From NCBI GenBank assembly GCA_028873155.1, contig JAGWML010000069.1, positions 1 through 12,425 of the forward strand: 12,425 nt of DNA. Direction: 5' to 3'. Each line of letters begins with the position of its first letter. The first letter of the stretch is position 1. The translations under genes were made by a program, and so were the position numbers. Positions 1 to 6,911 of this stretch are shown here, piece after piece. The notes under the pieces were generated by a model. The model worked only from the letters and a program-made list of their open reading frames with translations. It was not told where the DNA came from and searched no databases. The stretch comes from Acidobacteriota bacterium. GTDB taxonomy: Bacteria; Acidobacteriota; Terriglobia; Terriglobales; Acidobacteriaceae.

Positions 1-1
1 T

Positions 2-1054
2 GCGTTGGTCATCGGCGACGAAAATCCATGCCGTGAGCCGGAGCGCTGGCGTAAGGTTCTCGCCAGCCGCCTCAAGCTGCCGTTTTGGACCGTGGATGCC
101 GATGTGGTGGTGCCGTCGGCGATCTTTAACCGGAGCTATTTTCTGCTGCACCACTTTCGGCCGCATCTCAAAGCTCAGTTGCCAAGCTTTCTCGTGCGAC
201 CGCGGGGCATCAAGCCGCTCCATCCCTTCCGCCCGTGGAAGCCGATCGCATCGTTCGATCTTGCAGGCGACATCACAGCCGGCTTCACGAAGCTCGATCG
301 CACGGTGGGCCCCGTGGACAGCTTCACCGGCGGAACGCACGCGGCGCTCAAGCGCCTGCACGATTTCGTCGATCATGACCTTGCGCGTTACGAAGAGACG
401 CGCAACCACCCCGAGGTGAAAGGCACTAGCCGTCTCTCACCTTATCTCCACTTCGGCAACATCAGCCCTCTTACGATTGCGCTTGCGGCCAAAGACGCAG
501 TGGAGCGCGGCAGAGCCTCGGCGGCGGCCTGCGACAAGTTTCTGGACGAACTGATCGGCTGGCGCGAGCTTGCGGTATTGTTTGTTCGCCACACGCCAGC
601 ATACGACACATGGGAGTGCGCCGAGCCGTGGGCGCGTAAGACGCTCATCGAACATGCGGGCGACCCACGCGACCATCACTACACCTTTGAACAACTGGAA
701 CGCGCGGAGACACGCGATGAGCTTTGGAATGCGGCGCAGCGTGAGATGGTCGAGACCGGGTGGATGCACAACTACATGCGCATGTACTGGGCGAAGAAGA
801 TCCTTGAATGGGCGCCTGATCCGGCGCGCGCGTTTGAGTGGGCGGTGACGCTGAACGATCGCTATGAGCTGGATGGCCGCGACGCCAATGGTTACGCCGG
901 AATTGCGTGGGCCATTGTGGGAAAGCACGACCGGCCCTGGTTTGACAGGCTGATCTTCGGTGTTGTCCGGCCGATGAGCGGAGCGTCGATTGCGAAGAAG
1001 ATCGATGCAGCGGCCTATATTCGACAGAACAGTGGAGCTGGACGTACGAGCTGA
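2..1054 (+). CDS. phr: Class II CPD photolyase (deoxyribodipyrimidine photo-lyase), 5'-truncated by window edge
   Basis: Light-driven flavoenzyme that splits cyclobutane pyrimidine dimers in cytosolic DNA. The frame is open from base 2, with no start codon needed inside the window, so the true start and roughly the first quarter (part of the N-terminal alpha/beta antenna domain) lie to the left. About 350 residues remain. The visible part begins with a class II-type stretch (VIGDENPCREPERW, then DADVVVPS). Next comes the FAD-domain signature SRLSPYLHFGNISP around residues 143-156. It continues with FLDELIGWRELAVLF, then the class II-specific ETGWMHNYMRMYWAKKILEW. The C-terminal block LNDRYELDGRDANGYAGIAW and GKHDRPWFDRLIFG is diagnostic of class II rather than class I enzymes. 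The C-terminus is intact and ends in TGA at 1052. No photoreactivation partner is adjacent. Function is assigned from family motifs; I am confident of the class. Confidence 0.93.
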   Translation, partial: ALVIGDENPCREPERWRKVLASRLKLPFWTVDADVVVPSAIFNRSYFLLHHFRPHLKAQLPSFLVRPRGIKPLHPFRPWKPIASFDLAGDITAGFTKLDRTVGPVDSFTGGTHAALKRLHDFVDHDLARYEETRNHPEVKGTSRLSPYLHFGNISPLTIALAAKDAVERGRASAAACDKFLDELIGWRELAVLFVRHTPAYDTWECAEPWARKTLIEHAGDPRDHHYTFEQLERAETRDELWNAAQREMVETGWMHNYMRMYWAKKILEWAPDPARAFEWAVTLNDRYELDGRDANGYAGIAWAIVGKHDRPWFDRLIFGVVRPMSGASIAKKIDAAAYIRQNSGAGRTS

Positions 1055-1126
1055 GGCGAACGAAGCGTTCGACGCTGAAGCGGATGCGTAACGTTACTCG
1101 TATGAGGTGCCCTCCACGAATCGTTC

Positions 1127-1132
1127 TATAAT
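1127..1132 (+). promoter_or_regulatory. Candidate sigma-70 -10 box (TATAAT) upstream of the large exported-protein gene
   Basis: A perfect TATAAT lies in the 195-base gap between the photolyase stop and the next gene, about 118 bases before the GTG at 1250. No convincing -35 element sits 16-18 bases upstream (GAGGTG is at the 17-base spacing), so this is only a candidate. If it is used, the leader would contain a GGGGAGG run at 1220-1226 that can pair partly with CTCCC at 1200-1204. Confidence 0.33.
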
Positions 1133-1249
1133 GAAACACAATTTCAAACCCGGAAACTGATTGTTTCGCGTTGTGTAATTCATTGGATTTCGCTCAAGTC
1201 TCCCTCGGAGAATGCGAGAGGGGAGGCGGAAGTCGGAAACCGGACGCGT

Positions 1250-3760
1250 GTGAATTTTTTTAGGCTTGGTTCTCTCTTTATTTTGCTTTTCCCGGGCCGT
1301 TCCGAGAAAGCTGATTCGCATCTCGCTGTTTGCCGAGGCCGTAGGGGATGTCTTCGCGAGCTGCGGTGGTGCGTGGCGTTTGTGTTGGCGCTGGTGCTTG
1401 TGTGCGTGCCCCGATCCGGTGGCGGGCAGACACCTGCTCCACCACGTGCTGCAGCAGGTCAGCGCTTTTTGGCCCAACGTGCCTGGAATGCGCAGCCCAG
1501 GACGGGTTCCATATCGCGTCTTCGCCTGGCGATGGCGCGACCCGCCGCTGCAGCGACAACGGGCCTTGCGACATGGCAGCCTCTGGGACCGATGTCGGTC
1601 GAATCGCAGAGCTTTGGTCCGGTGTCGGGGCGCGTGACCTCCGTCGTCTTTGATCCGGCAGATCCAACAGGGAACAGGATTTATTTGGGCACGACTGGCG
1701 GAGGCGTCTGGCTGGCACAGAATGCCGGGACGGCGAATGCTGCGAGCGTGGTCTTTACGCCGCTCACCGATATAGCCGCTGCGATGAGCAATGCTCTGGA
1801 TGCCTCAATCAGCATTGGCGCGGTGACCGTGCAGCCGGGCGGCACGGGCGTGGTGCTGGCCGGAACGGGCGATCCCAATGATGCGCTGGACTCCTACTAT
1901 GGCGCGGGGATTCTACGATCCACCGATGGCGGCAACACCTGGAGCCTGATTCAGCAGACCACAGATGTGGAACAGGGGTTGGGGATCCAGGATTACACGT
2001 TTCTCGGTGAGGGCTTTGCCGGCTTTGCGTGGAGCACGGTTACACCGCAGCTTGTGGTCGCGGCAGTCTCGCAGGCGTATGAGGGGACGCTGGTGGATGC
2101 TGAGCGCCCGTCGGTGAGTTATGAGGGGCTGTATTACTCGGCTGATAGTGGGGCGACGTGGCACCTTGCAACGATCACCGACCCGAGCGGCTCTGATGTG
2201 CAGGGGCCGACCGATGCGTACGCCATGCCGCATGGGAACGCGGCGACCGCCGTGGTGTGGAATCCGGTGCGGCAGCTTTTCATCGCGGCAGTGCGCTATC
2301 ACGGGTACTACCAGTCGCCGGATGGAATCCACTGGATGCGATTGACTACCCAGCCGGGAAGTGGACTGAGCGGGTCGATGTGCCCAACAAATATCGGCTC
2401 GATTGGTTCAACAGCTTGCCCCATCCTTCGCGGTGCACTTGCGGTCAATCCGCAAACAGGTGACACCTTCGCGTGGACCGTGGATGTGTTCAACCAGGAC
2501 CAGGGCCTGTGGCAGGATGCCTGTAAGCTCAGCGGAGGCGCGTGCGGCAGTGCCGCGATCAATTTTTCTACGCAGTGGTCAACCAGCGCTCTAGAAACAA
2601 ATGACCCGATGATGGGCGTGGCGACCATTCGGAATGGAGACTACGATCTGGCACTTGCTGCCGTTCCTTCGGGACAGGACACGCTGCTGATGGCGGGGGA
2701 CAACGACCTGTGGAAGTGCAGCCTGGCAATGGGCTGCGTGTGGCGCAATGCGACGAATGCGACCAGCTGCATGAGCGCGCAAGTAGGGCCGTATCAGCAC
2801 GTCCTCGCGTGGAATCCGGCGAACTCCCTGGAAGTGTTCATTGGCAATGACAGCGGCCTGTGGCGCTCCATGGATGCGATCGGGGAGACCGGCACGGTTT
2901 GCAATGCAACAGATGCGACGCACTTTCAGAATCTGAATGCGGGCCTGGGTTCGCTGGCCGAAGTGGAGAGCCTTTCCGCAATTCCCGTCTCGCCGTACAC
3001 GATGATGGCTGGCCTCGGCGCGAATGGAACGGCTGGCGTGAAGAGTACAGCGGGTGCAACGGTGGTCTGGCCGCAAATTGTGGGTGGCGAAGGCGGTCCG
3101 GTTGCGGTAGATCCGAGCAACCCTGCGAACTGGTACGTCAACAACGAGGCGGGCGTTTCGATCCATCTTTGCTCGCAGAGCGGTCCGTGCGCGCCGGCCG
3201 ACTTCGGTGTCTCGCCGGTAGTGAGCGATGCGGACGTGGGAGGTGACGGGCAGACGATGACGGCTCCAGCGCCGTTTCTGGTGGACCCTCTGGACTCGAC
3301 GCAATTGCTGATTGGCACATGCCGCATCTGGCGAGGACCGGCGAATGGCAGCAGCTGGAGCGGGTCCAACGCGATCAGTCCATTTCTGGATGGCGTGACG
3401 GGGCAGGCTTCTTGCAGCGGCGATGCCTTAGTGCGTTCACTGGCCGCCATGCCGCTTGCGGGCGGGAGCGAGGTCATGTATGTGGGTATGGACGGACCGC
3501 TGGACGGGGGAGCGAACAAGGCCGGCCACATCTTTCGCGCTATCTTGAATGCGTCGAGTGCGACGCAGCCCGCCTGGCAGGATCTCACGCTCAATCCTGT
3601 CTCGAACGACACGGCTGGCTTCAATATCTACGGTTTTGACATTTCCAGCATCTATATCGATCCGCATGACACGACGGGCAACACCGTTTATGTGACCGTG
3701 GAGGGGATGGGCAATCCCCAGCAGGCGGTGCGGGTTTTGTATCGCTCGACCGACGGATGA
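1250..3760 (+). CDS. Secreted Asp-box (BNR/sialidase-like) beta-propeller protein, N-terminal half ended by premature TGA
   Basis: Predicted exported protein of 836 residues; substrate unknown. A hydrophobic segment at about residues 40-54 (WCVAFVLALVLVCVP), preceded by several arginines, looks like a Sec signal, followed by a Gly/Pro/Ala-rich linker. From about residue 103 a propeller begins (TWQPLGPM, SGRVTSVVFDP, NRIYLGTTGGGVW), with Asp-boxes at 1916-1942 (STDGGNTW) and 2138-2161 (SADSGATW) and degenerate copies such as GLWRSMD. The last box is broken by the stop, and the remaining propeller strands are encoded after it, so this product alone would lack a closed propeller. No sialidase catalytic residues are recognised; Asp-boxes only show the fold. 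The start is uncertain: GTG 1250 gives an unusually long n-region, its nearest SD-like run (1220-1226) is 23 bases away, and GTG 1373 would leave no charged n-region. Confidence 0.7.
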   Translation: MNFFRLGSLFILLFPGRSEKADSHLAVCRGRRGCLRELRWCVAFVLALVLVCVPRSGGGQTPAPPRAAAGQRFLAQRAWNAQPRTGSISRLRLAMARPAAAATTGLATWQPLGPMSVESQSFGPVSGRVTSVVFDPADPTGNRIYLGTTGGGVWLAQNAGTANAASVVFTPLTDIAAAMSNALDASISIGAVTVQPGGTGVVLAGTGDPNDALDSYYGAGILRSTDGGNTWSLIQQTTDVEQGLGIQDYTFLGEGFAGFAWSTVTPQLVVAAVSQAYEGTLVDAERPSVSYEGLYYSADSGATWHLATITDPSGSDVQGPTDAYAMPHGNAATAVVWNPVRQLFIAAVRYHGYYQSPDGIHWMRLTTQPGSGLSGSMCPTNIGSIGSTACPILRGALAVNPQTGDTFAWTVDVFNQDQGLWQDACKLSGGACGSAAINFSTQWSTSALETNDPMMGVATIRNGDYDLALAAVPSGQDTLLMAGDNDLWKCSLAMGCVWRNATNATSCMSAQVGPYQHVLAWNPANSLEVFIGNDSGLWRSMDAIGETGTVCNATDATHFQNLNAGLGSLAEVESLSAIPVSPYTMMAGLGANGTAGVKSTAGATVVWPQIVGGEGGPVAVDPSNPANWYVNNEAGVSIHLCSQSGPCAPADFGVSPVVSDADVGGDGQTMTAPAPFLVDPLDSTQLLIGTCRIWRGPANGSSWSGSNAISPFLDGVTGQASCSGDALVRSLAAMPLAGGSEVMYVGMDGPLDGGANKAGHIFRAILNASSATQPAWQDLTLNPVSNDTAGFNIYGFDISSIYIDPHDTTGNTVYVTVEGMGNPQQAVRVLYRSTDG

Positions 3761-3811
3761 GCGCACTGGGCGGCGCTTTCGTCGAACCTGCCTGAGACGC
3801 CGGCAAGCAGT

Positions 3812-6442
3812 GTGGTTGTGGACCCTCTGGATGCGAACACGGTGTATCTGGCCACGGACGCGGGCGTGTTTTCGACTCGGCAGATCGGAATCTGTGCGGC
3901 CGGAGCTTCGAATTGCTGGGCGCCGTTTGGCGCAGGCCTTCCGCAGGCGCCGGTGGTGGCGCTGAGCGCTTCTCCAGCCGTGGCTTCTGTCGAGGTGTTG
4001 GCGGCAGGGACCTTCGGGCGGGGAATCTGGCAGATTCCTCTATGGACCGCGGGCACACAACTTACGACTGCGACATTGGCTCCTGCTTCACTGAGTTTTG
4101 CGAGCCAGGCGTACGGCAGCACGAGCGGGGCACAGACCGTGACCCTGACGAATACGGGCAGCATCGCGCTTGTGCCGACAGCGGTGACAGTTACGGGAGA
4201 TTTTGCAGAGACGGACGACTGTCTGAATGCAACGGTCAATGCCGGCGGCAGCTGCACCATTCAGGCGACATTTACTCCTTCACAGACCGGCACCAGGACT
4301 GGGCAACTGACCGTGAGCGCCAATGTCGCGGGCGGGCAACTGACGGTCGCGCTGAGCGGCACGGGAGCGAGCGCTGGCGCTGTTCAGCTTTCGCCAACGT
4401 CGGTCAGTTTTGGTTCCATTGAAGTGGGGACGACCTCCAGCGCCCTACAAGTGACCGTGCAGAACAGCGGTGCGAGCGCGGTGGCGATCAACAGCTTGAG
4501 CGTAGCGGCTCCGTTTGCGCTGGCAAGCAACGCGTGCGGCAGCTCGATCGCCGCGAGCACCGCCTGCCAATTGACAGTTGAGTTTGCGCCGACGCAAACG
4601 GGCGCGGCGGCAGGTGCACTGACGTTGACCACCACCGATGGGACGCAGAGCGTTGCGCTGTCCGGCGTGGGTGCCGCTCCGCCGACGGATACGCTCTCGC
4701 CATCGTCACTCGTGTTTGGTGGCACAATTGTCGGGCAGACTTCGGCCGCGCAGGCAGTGCAGCTCTCCAACTCAGGAGGCGAGCCGCTGACATCGATTGC
4801 CGTGGCTGTGAGTGGCCCATACCAGGTGGCGAGCAACTGCGGCACGCAGCTCGCGGCCGGATCGAACTGTTCGCTTAGTGTGACCTTTACTCCCACTGCG
4901 GCGGGAACGCAGAATGGAACCATCACGGTCTCCGACATTCTCAAATCGCAGACGGTGGCGCTGACTGGAACCGGACTGTTGCCGCCGGCTTTTTCTGTCA
5001 GCCCGTCCTCTCTCAGCTTTCCGGCTCAGCTGACCGGCGTTGCCTCCGCGCCGCTGACCTTGACCGTAAGCAATGTGGGCGGGGCGCCGCTGGCCAATGT
5101 CGGATTTCAAATCACGGGGCAGTCGGCATTGAGTTTTGCAGTCGGTTCAACCAACTGCGGCGCAACGCTCGCGAACGGAAGCAGTTGTTCGGCGCAGATT
5201 GTGTTTACTCCCGCTTTGGCGGGCGGCAGTACGGCGACGCTCACCGTAACCTCATCTACGCTGGGCGTGAAGGCGGCTACAGTGGCGCTGGGCGGAAGCG
5301 GACAGGCGGCTGCCGGACTGAATGTGAACCCGGCGCAACTTACATTTATCGAAGCAACGCTGGGGCAAGCCAGCCCGGCTCAGACCGTGACGGTAAGCAA
5401 TACGGGACAGGCGGCCGTCAGCAACCTGATCCTGACAACTGCCGCACCCTTCAGCGTGACGCAGACGAGTTGTGGAACGAGCCTCGCAGCAGGAGCGAGT
5501 TGCACGGCCTCTCTTGTGTTCACGCCAACTGCGAATGGCCAAGCTACGGGGACGCTGACAGTCAGCTCGTCCAATGATTTGCCGGCCAGCGTGCTGTTGA
5601 CCGGTCTGGGCGGCCAAGCGGGCTCAGTGCAGGTGACTCCCGGCTTGTTGAGTTTCCCGGTGACCGGAGTAGGAGGAACGAGTGCAGCGCAGACCATCAC
5701 GGTTGCGAATACGAGCGCCGTGGCCTTGCCGAGCCTGACGCTGAGCGTCTCAGGCCCATTTCAACTTGGAAGCGATACGTGCACCGGCGCTCTGAGCCCG
5801 GGAGCGAGCTGCACGGCGGTGGTTGCCTTTGCGCCTACGCAGACGGGACACCAGACGGGGAACCTGACGGTAAGCAGCACGGCGATGGCGTCCGCCGCGC
5901 AGATTCCGCTGTCGGGTGCCGGATTCGACTTCACGGCGACAGTGATCGGACAGTCCAGCTTCACCGTGGCAAGCGGGCAGACCGCCAGCTTTACTCTTGC
6001 TTTGACGCCTCAGGGCGGGGTGCCCATCACATTCACGTTCCAGTGCGGGAGCGTGCCGGCCAATGTGGCATGCACCTTCAACCCGGCGACGGATTCCGTG
6101 GCGGCAAACACAACGAGCCAGGCGACGGTCCAGATCGCGACAGGGCAGGCTGCAAGCGTCGCACGAACCGGCCCAAGTCGCGGGTGGGGTGGGTGGCCTG
6201 CGGCATGGGGACTTGCGGTGCTGCCTCTGACATGGAAGAGAAGACGCAAGCTTCTGCTGGCGATGGCAGGTCTGCTGCTGGCCGGAGGAGTGTGCAGTTG
6301 TTCGGGAGCGGGCGGTGGCACAAATTCCACACCTCCTGTGGCACCACCGGGAACGACACCGGCGGGCACGTACCAGGTGGTGGTGAAGGTGACCGCTGCG
6401 GGCGTATCTCATAACGCGACGGTGACGCTGACCGTGGACTGA
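3812..6442 (+). CDS. C-terminal half: last propeller blade, six ASH/HYDIN-type repeats, Ig-like tail with hydrophobic insert
   Basis: In frame with the preceding half; the GTG at 3812 is merely the first possible start after the TGA and has no Shine-Dalgarno sequence, so independent translation is doubtful, and it would lack a signal peptide. Residues 1-80 complete the propeller (DPLDANTVYLATDAGVF, then FGRGIWQIPLW). Residues 89-704 are six tandem beta-sandwich repeats of 97-109 residues of the ASH / choice-of-anchor-D kind. Residues from about 705 form another Ig-like domain (FDFTATVIG; CGSVPANVACTFNP). That domain is followed by WPAAWGLAVLPLTW, a KRRRK cluster and a hydrophobic stretch LLLAMAGLLLAGGV with two cysteines (C828, C830), a Gly/Pro/Thr linker, and a final beta-strand tail ending in TVTLTVD. 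Probable role is surface or extracellular binding or structure; there is no enzymatic motif. Confident as coding sequence, unsure as a separate gene. Confidence 0.65.
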   Translation: MVVDPLDANTVYLATDAGVFSTRQIGICAAGASNCWAPFGAGLPQAPVVALSASPAVASVEVLAAGTFGRGIWQIPLWTAGTQLTTATLAPASLSFASQAYGSTSGAQTVTLTNTGSIALVPTAVTVTGDFAETDDCLNATVNAGGSCTIQATFTPSQTGTRTGQLTVSANVAGGQLTVALSGTGASAGAVQLSPTSVSFGSIEVGTTSSALQVTVQNSGASAVAINSLSVAAPFALASNACGSSIAASTACQLTVEFAPTQTGAAAGALTLTTTDGTQSVALSGVGAAPPTDTLSPSSLVFGGTIVGQTSAAQAVQLSNSGGEPLTSIAVAVSGPYQVASNCGTQLAAGSNCSLSVTFTPTAAGTQNGTITVSDILKSQTVALTGTGLLPPAFSVSPSSLSFPAQLTGVASAPLTLTVSNVGGAPLANVGFQITGQSALSFAVGSTNCGATLANGSSCSAQIVFTPALAGGSTATLTVTSSTLGVKAATVALGGSGQAAAGLNVNPAQLTFIEATLGQASPAQTVTVSNTGQAAVSNLILTTAAPFSVTQTSCGTSLAAGASCTASLVFTPTANGQATGTLTVSSSNDLPASVLLTGLGGQAGSVQVTPGLLSFPVTGVGGTSAAQTITVANTSAVALPSLTLSVSGPFQLGSDTCTGALSPGASCTAVVAFAPTQTGHQTGNLTVSSTAMASAAQIPLSGAGFDFTATVIGQSSFTVASGQTASFTLALTPQGGVPITFTFQCGSVPANVACTFNPATDSVAANTTSQATVQIATGQAASVARTGPSRGWGGWPAAWGLAVLPLTWKRRRKLLLAMAGLLLAGGVCSCSGAGGGTNSTPPVAPPGTTPAGTYQVVVKVTAAGVSHNATVTLTVD
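4076..5923 (+). repeat. Six tandem ~100-residue ASH/HYDIN-type repeats within the coding sequence
   Basis: Units start at 4076, 4388, 4694, 4997, 5324 and 5633 and end at 5923, giving lengths of 104, 102, 101, 109, 103 and 97 codons. Each opens with a motif like LSPTSVSFGSIEVG or VSPSSLSFPAQLTG, continues with a strand of the type QTVTVSNTG, then a segment with two cysteines 10-13 residues apart (for example CGTSLAAGASC), then FTPTxxGxxxGTLTVS, and closes with VALSGTG. Similarity is at protein level; DNA identity between units appears low, so these are old duplications. The regular cysteine pair in every unit suggests one disulfide per domain and an extracytoplasmic location. Confidence 0.85.
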
Positions 6443-6461
6443 GCGGCATCGGAGGACCGGA

Positions 6462-6467
6462 TATACT
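6462..6467 (+). promoter_or_regulatory. Weak candidate -10 box (TATACT) ahead of gatC
   Basis: TATACT lies 20 bases after the stop of the large gene and 58 bases before the gatC ATG, in the 82-base gap. I see no good -35 hexamer at standard spacing. It is a plausible place for the gatCA promoter, but weak on sequence alone. Confidence 0.22.
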
Positions 6468-6524
6468 TGAGCTTCAGGCCATGGATGACAGAGCGGGAAA
6501 CTGGAATGTGAGGAAGAGCGCGGC

Positions 6525-6836
6525 ATGACGGGCAGGGTATCGGTTGAGGATGTAAAGCGGATTGCAGAGCTGGCCAACCTTGAGCTGACTCCGGAAGAGT
6601 CAGGCCCGATGCTGCACGACCTGAATGCGATTCTGGAGTACGTGGCGCAGTTGAATGAGCTGGACACCGCGGGTGTGACTCCGTTGGCGCAGGTTGGCGA
6701 GCTGCCTGGCGCCGGTGGTGTGAGCGTGCTGCGGAAGGACGAGCGGGTGGCCGGACTGGGTCGCGCGGATGTAATGGCCCAGGCGCCGGAGACCGACCAG
6801 GCATTCTTCAAAGTGCCCAAAGTGATTGAGCGATAA
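6525..6836 (+). CDS. gatC: Asp-tRNA(Asn)/Glu-tRNA(Gln) amidotransferase subunit C
   Basis: Small subunit of the cytosolic GatCAB complex, which converts misacylated Glu-tRNA(Gln) and/or Asp-tRNA(Asn) into Gln- and Asn-tRNA; GatC wraps between GatA and GatB and stabilises them. At 103 residues it is of family size. The N-terminus VSVEDVKRIAELANLELTPEE is the classic GatC helix. It is followed by LNAILEYVAQLNELDTAGVTPLAQV and the C-terminal LRKDERV ... QAFFKVPKVIER, all diagnostic. The ATG has an AGGAAG Shine-Dalgarno at 6511-6516, eight bases upstream. gatA follows after 75 bases, as commonly seen in bacteria. There are no oddities. Confidence 0.97.
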   Translation: MTGRVSVEDVKRIAELANLELTPEESGPMLHDLNAILEYVAQLNELDTAGVTPLAQVGELPGAGGVSVLRKDERVAGLGRADVMAQAPETDQAFFKVPKVIER

Positions 6837-6911
6837 GCCTGTTTCGCGAAAGGCCGATTCCAGATGCACGCTGTGCGGTAACAACCGGCAATCCCAGAGA
6901 GGAAAGCGCAC

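Larger units (their letters stand above)
1250..6442 (+). pseudogene. Large exported beta-propeller / ASH-repeat protein gene interrupted by one in-frame TGA
   Basis: The two long open frames 1250-3760 and 3812-6442 are in the same reading frame, and the 17 codons between the TGA (3758-3760) and the GTG at 3812 are open and protein-like (AHWAALSSNLPETPASS). Read through, they give one protein of about 1,730 residues: export signal, Asp-box propeller, six ASH repeats, Ig-like tail. The stop falls inside an Asp-box. The intact box at 1916-1942 reads STDGGNTW, whereas here the residues are S-T-D-G-stop-A-H-W, so TGA replaces the second glycine. A single G-to-T change of GGA would explain it. Both halves keep family-like sequence right up to the stop, with no other stop or frameshift seen, so the lesion is recent, a sequencing error, or tolerated by readthrough. 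I favour recent mutation or error. Confidence 0.6.

Noticed and set aside
1057..1076. CGAACG/CGTTCG hairpin just after the photolyase stop as terminator
   Set aside because: Three-base loop, no U-tract, and a competing AGCG/CGCT pairing; too weak to call.
3812..6442. Independent gene with its own start at GTG 3812
   Set aside because: No SD, no signal peptide, and it begins mid-blade of the propeller; it is better seen as the rest of the interrupted gene, though kept as an open frame.
5750..6820. 356-codon minus-strand open frame over the end of the large gene and gatC
   Set aside because: It crosses two well-supported plus-strand genes, and its translation is low-complexity Arg/Ser/Pro-rich.
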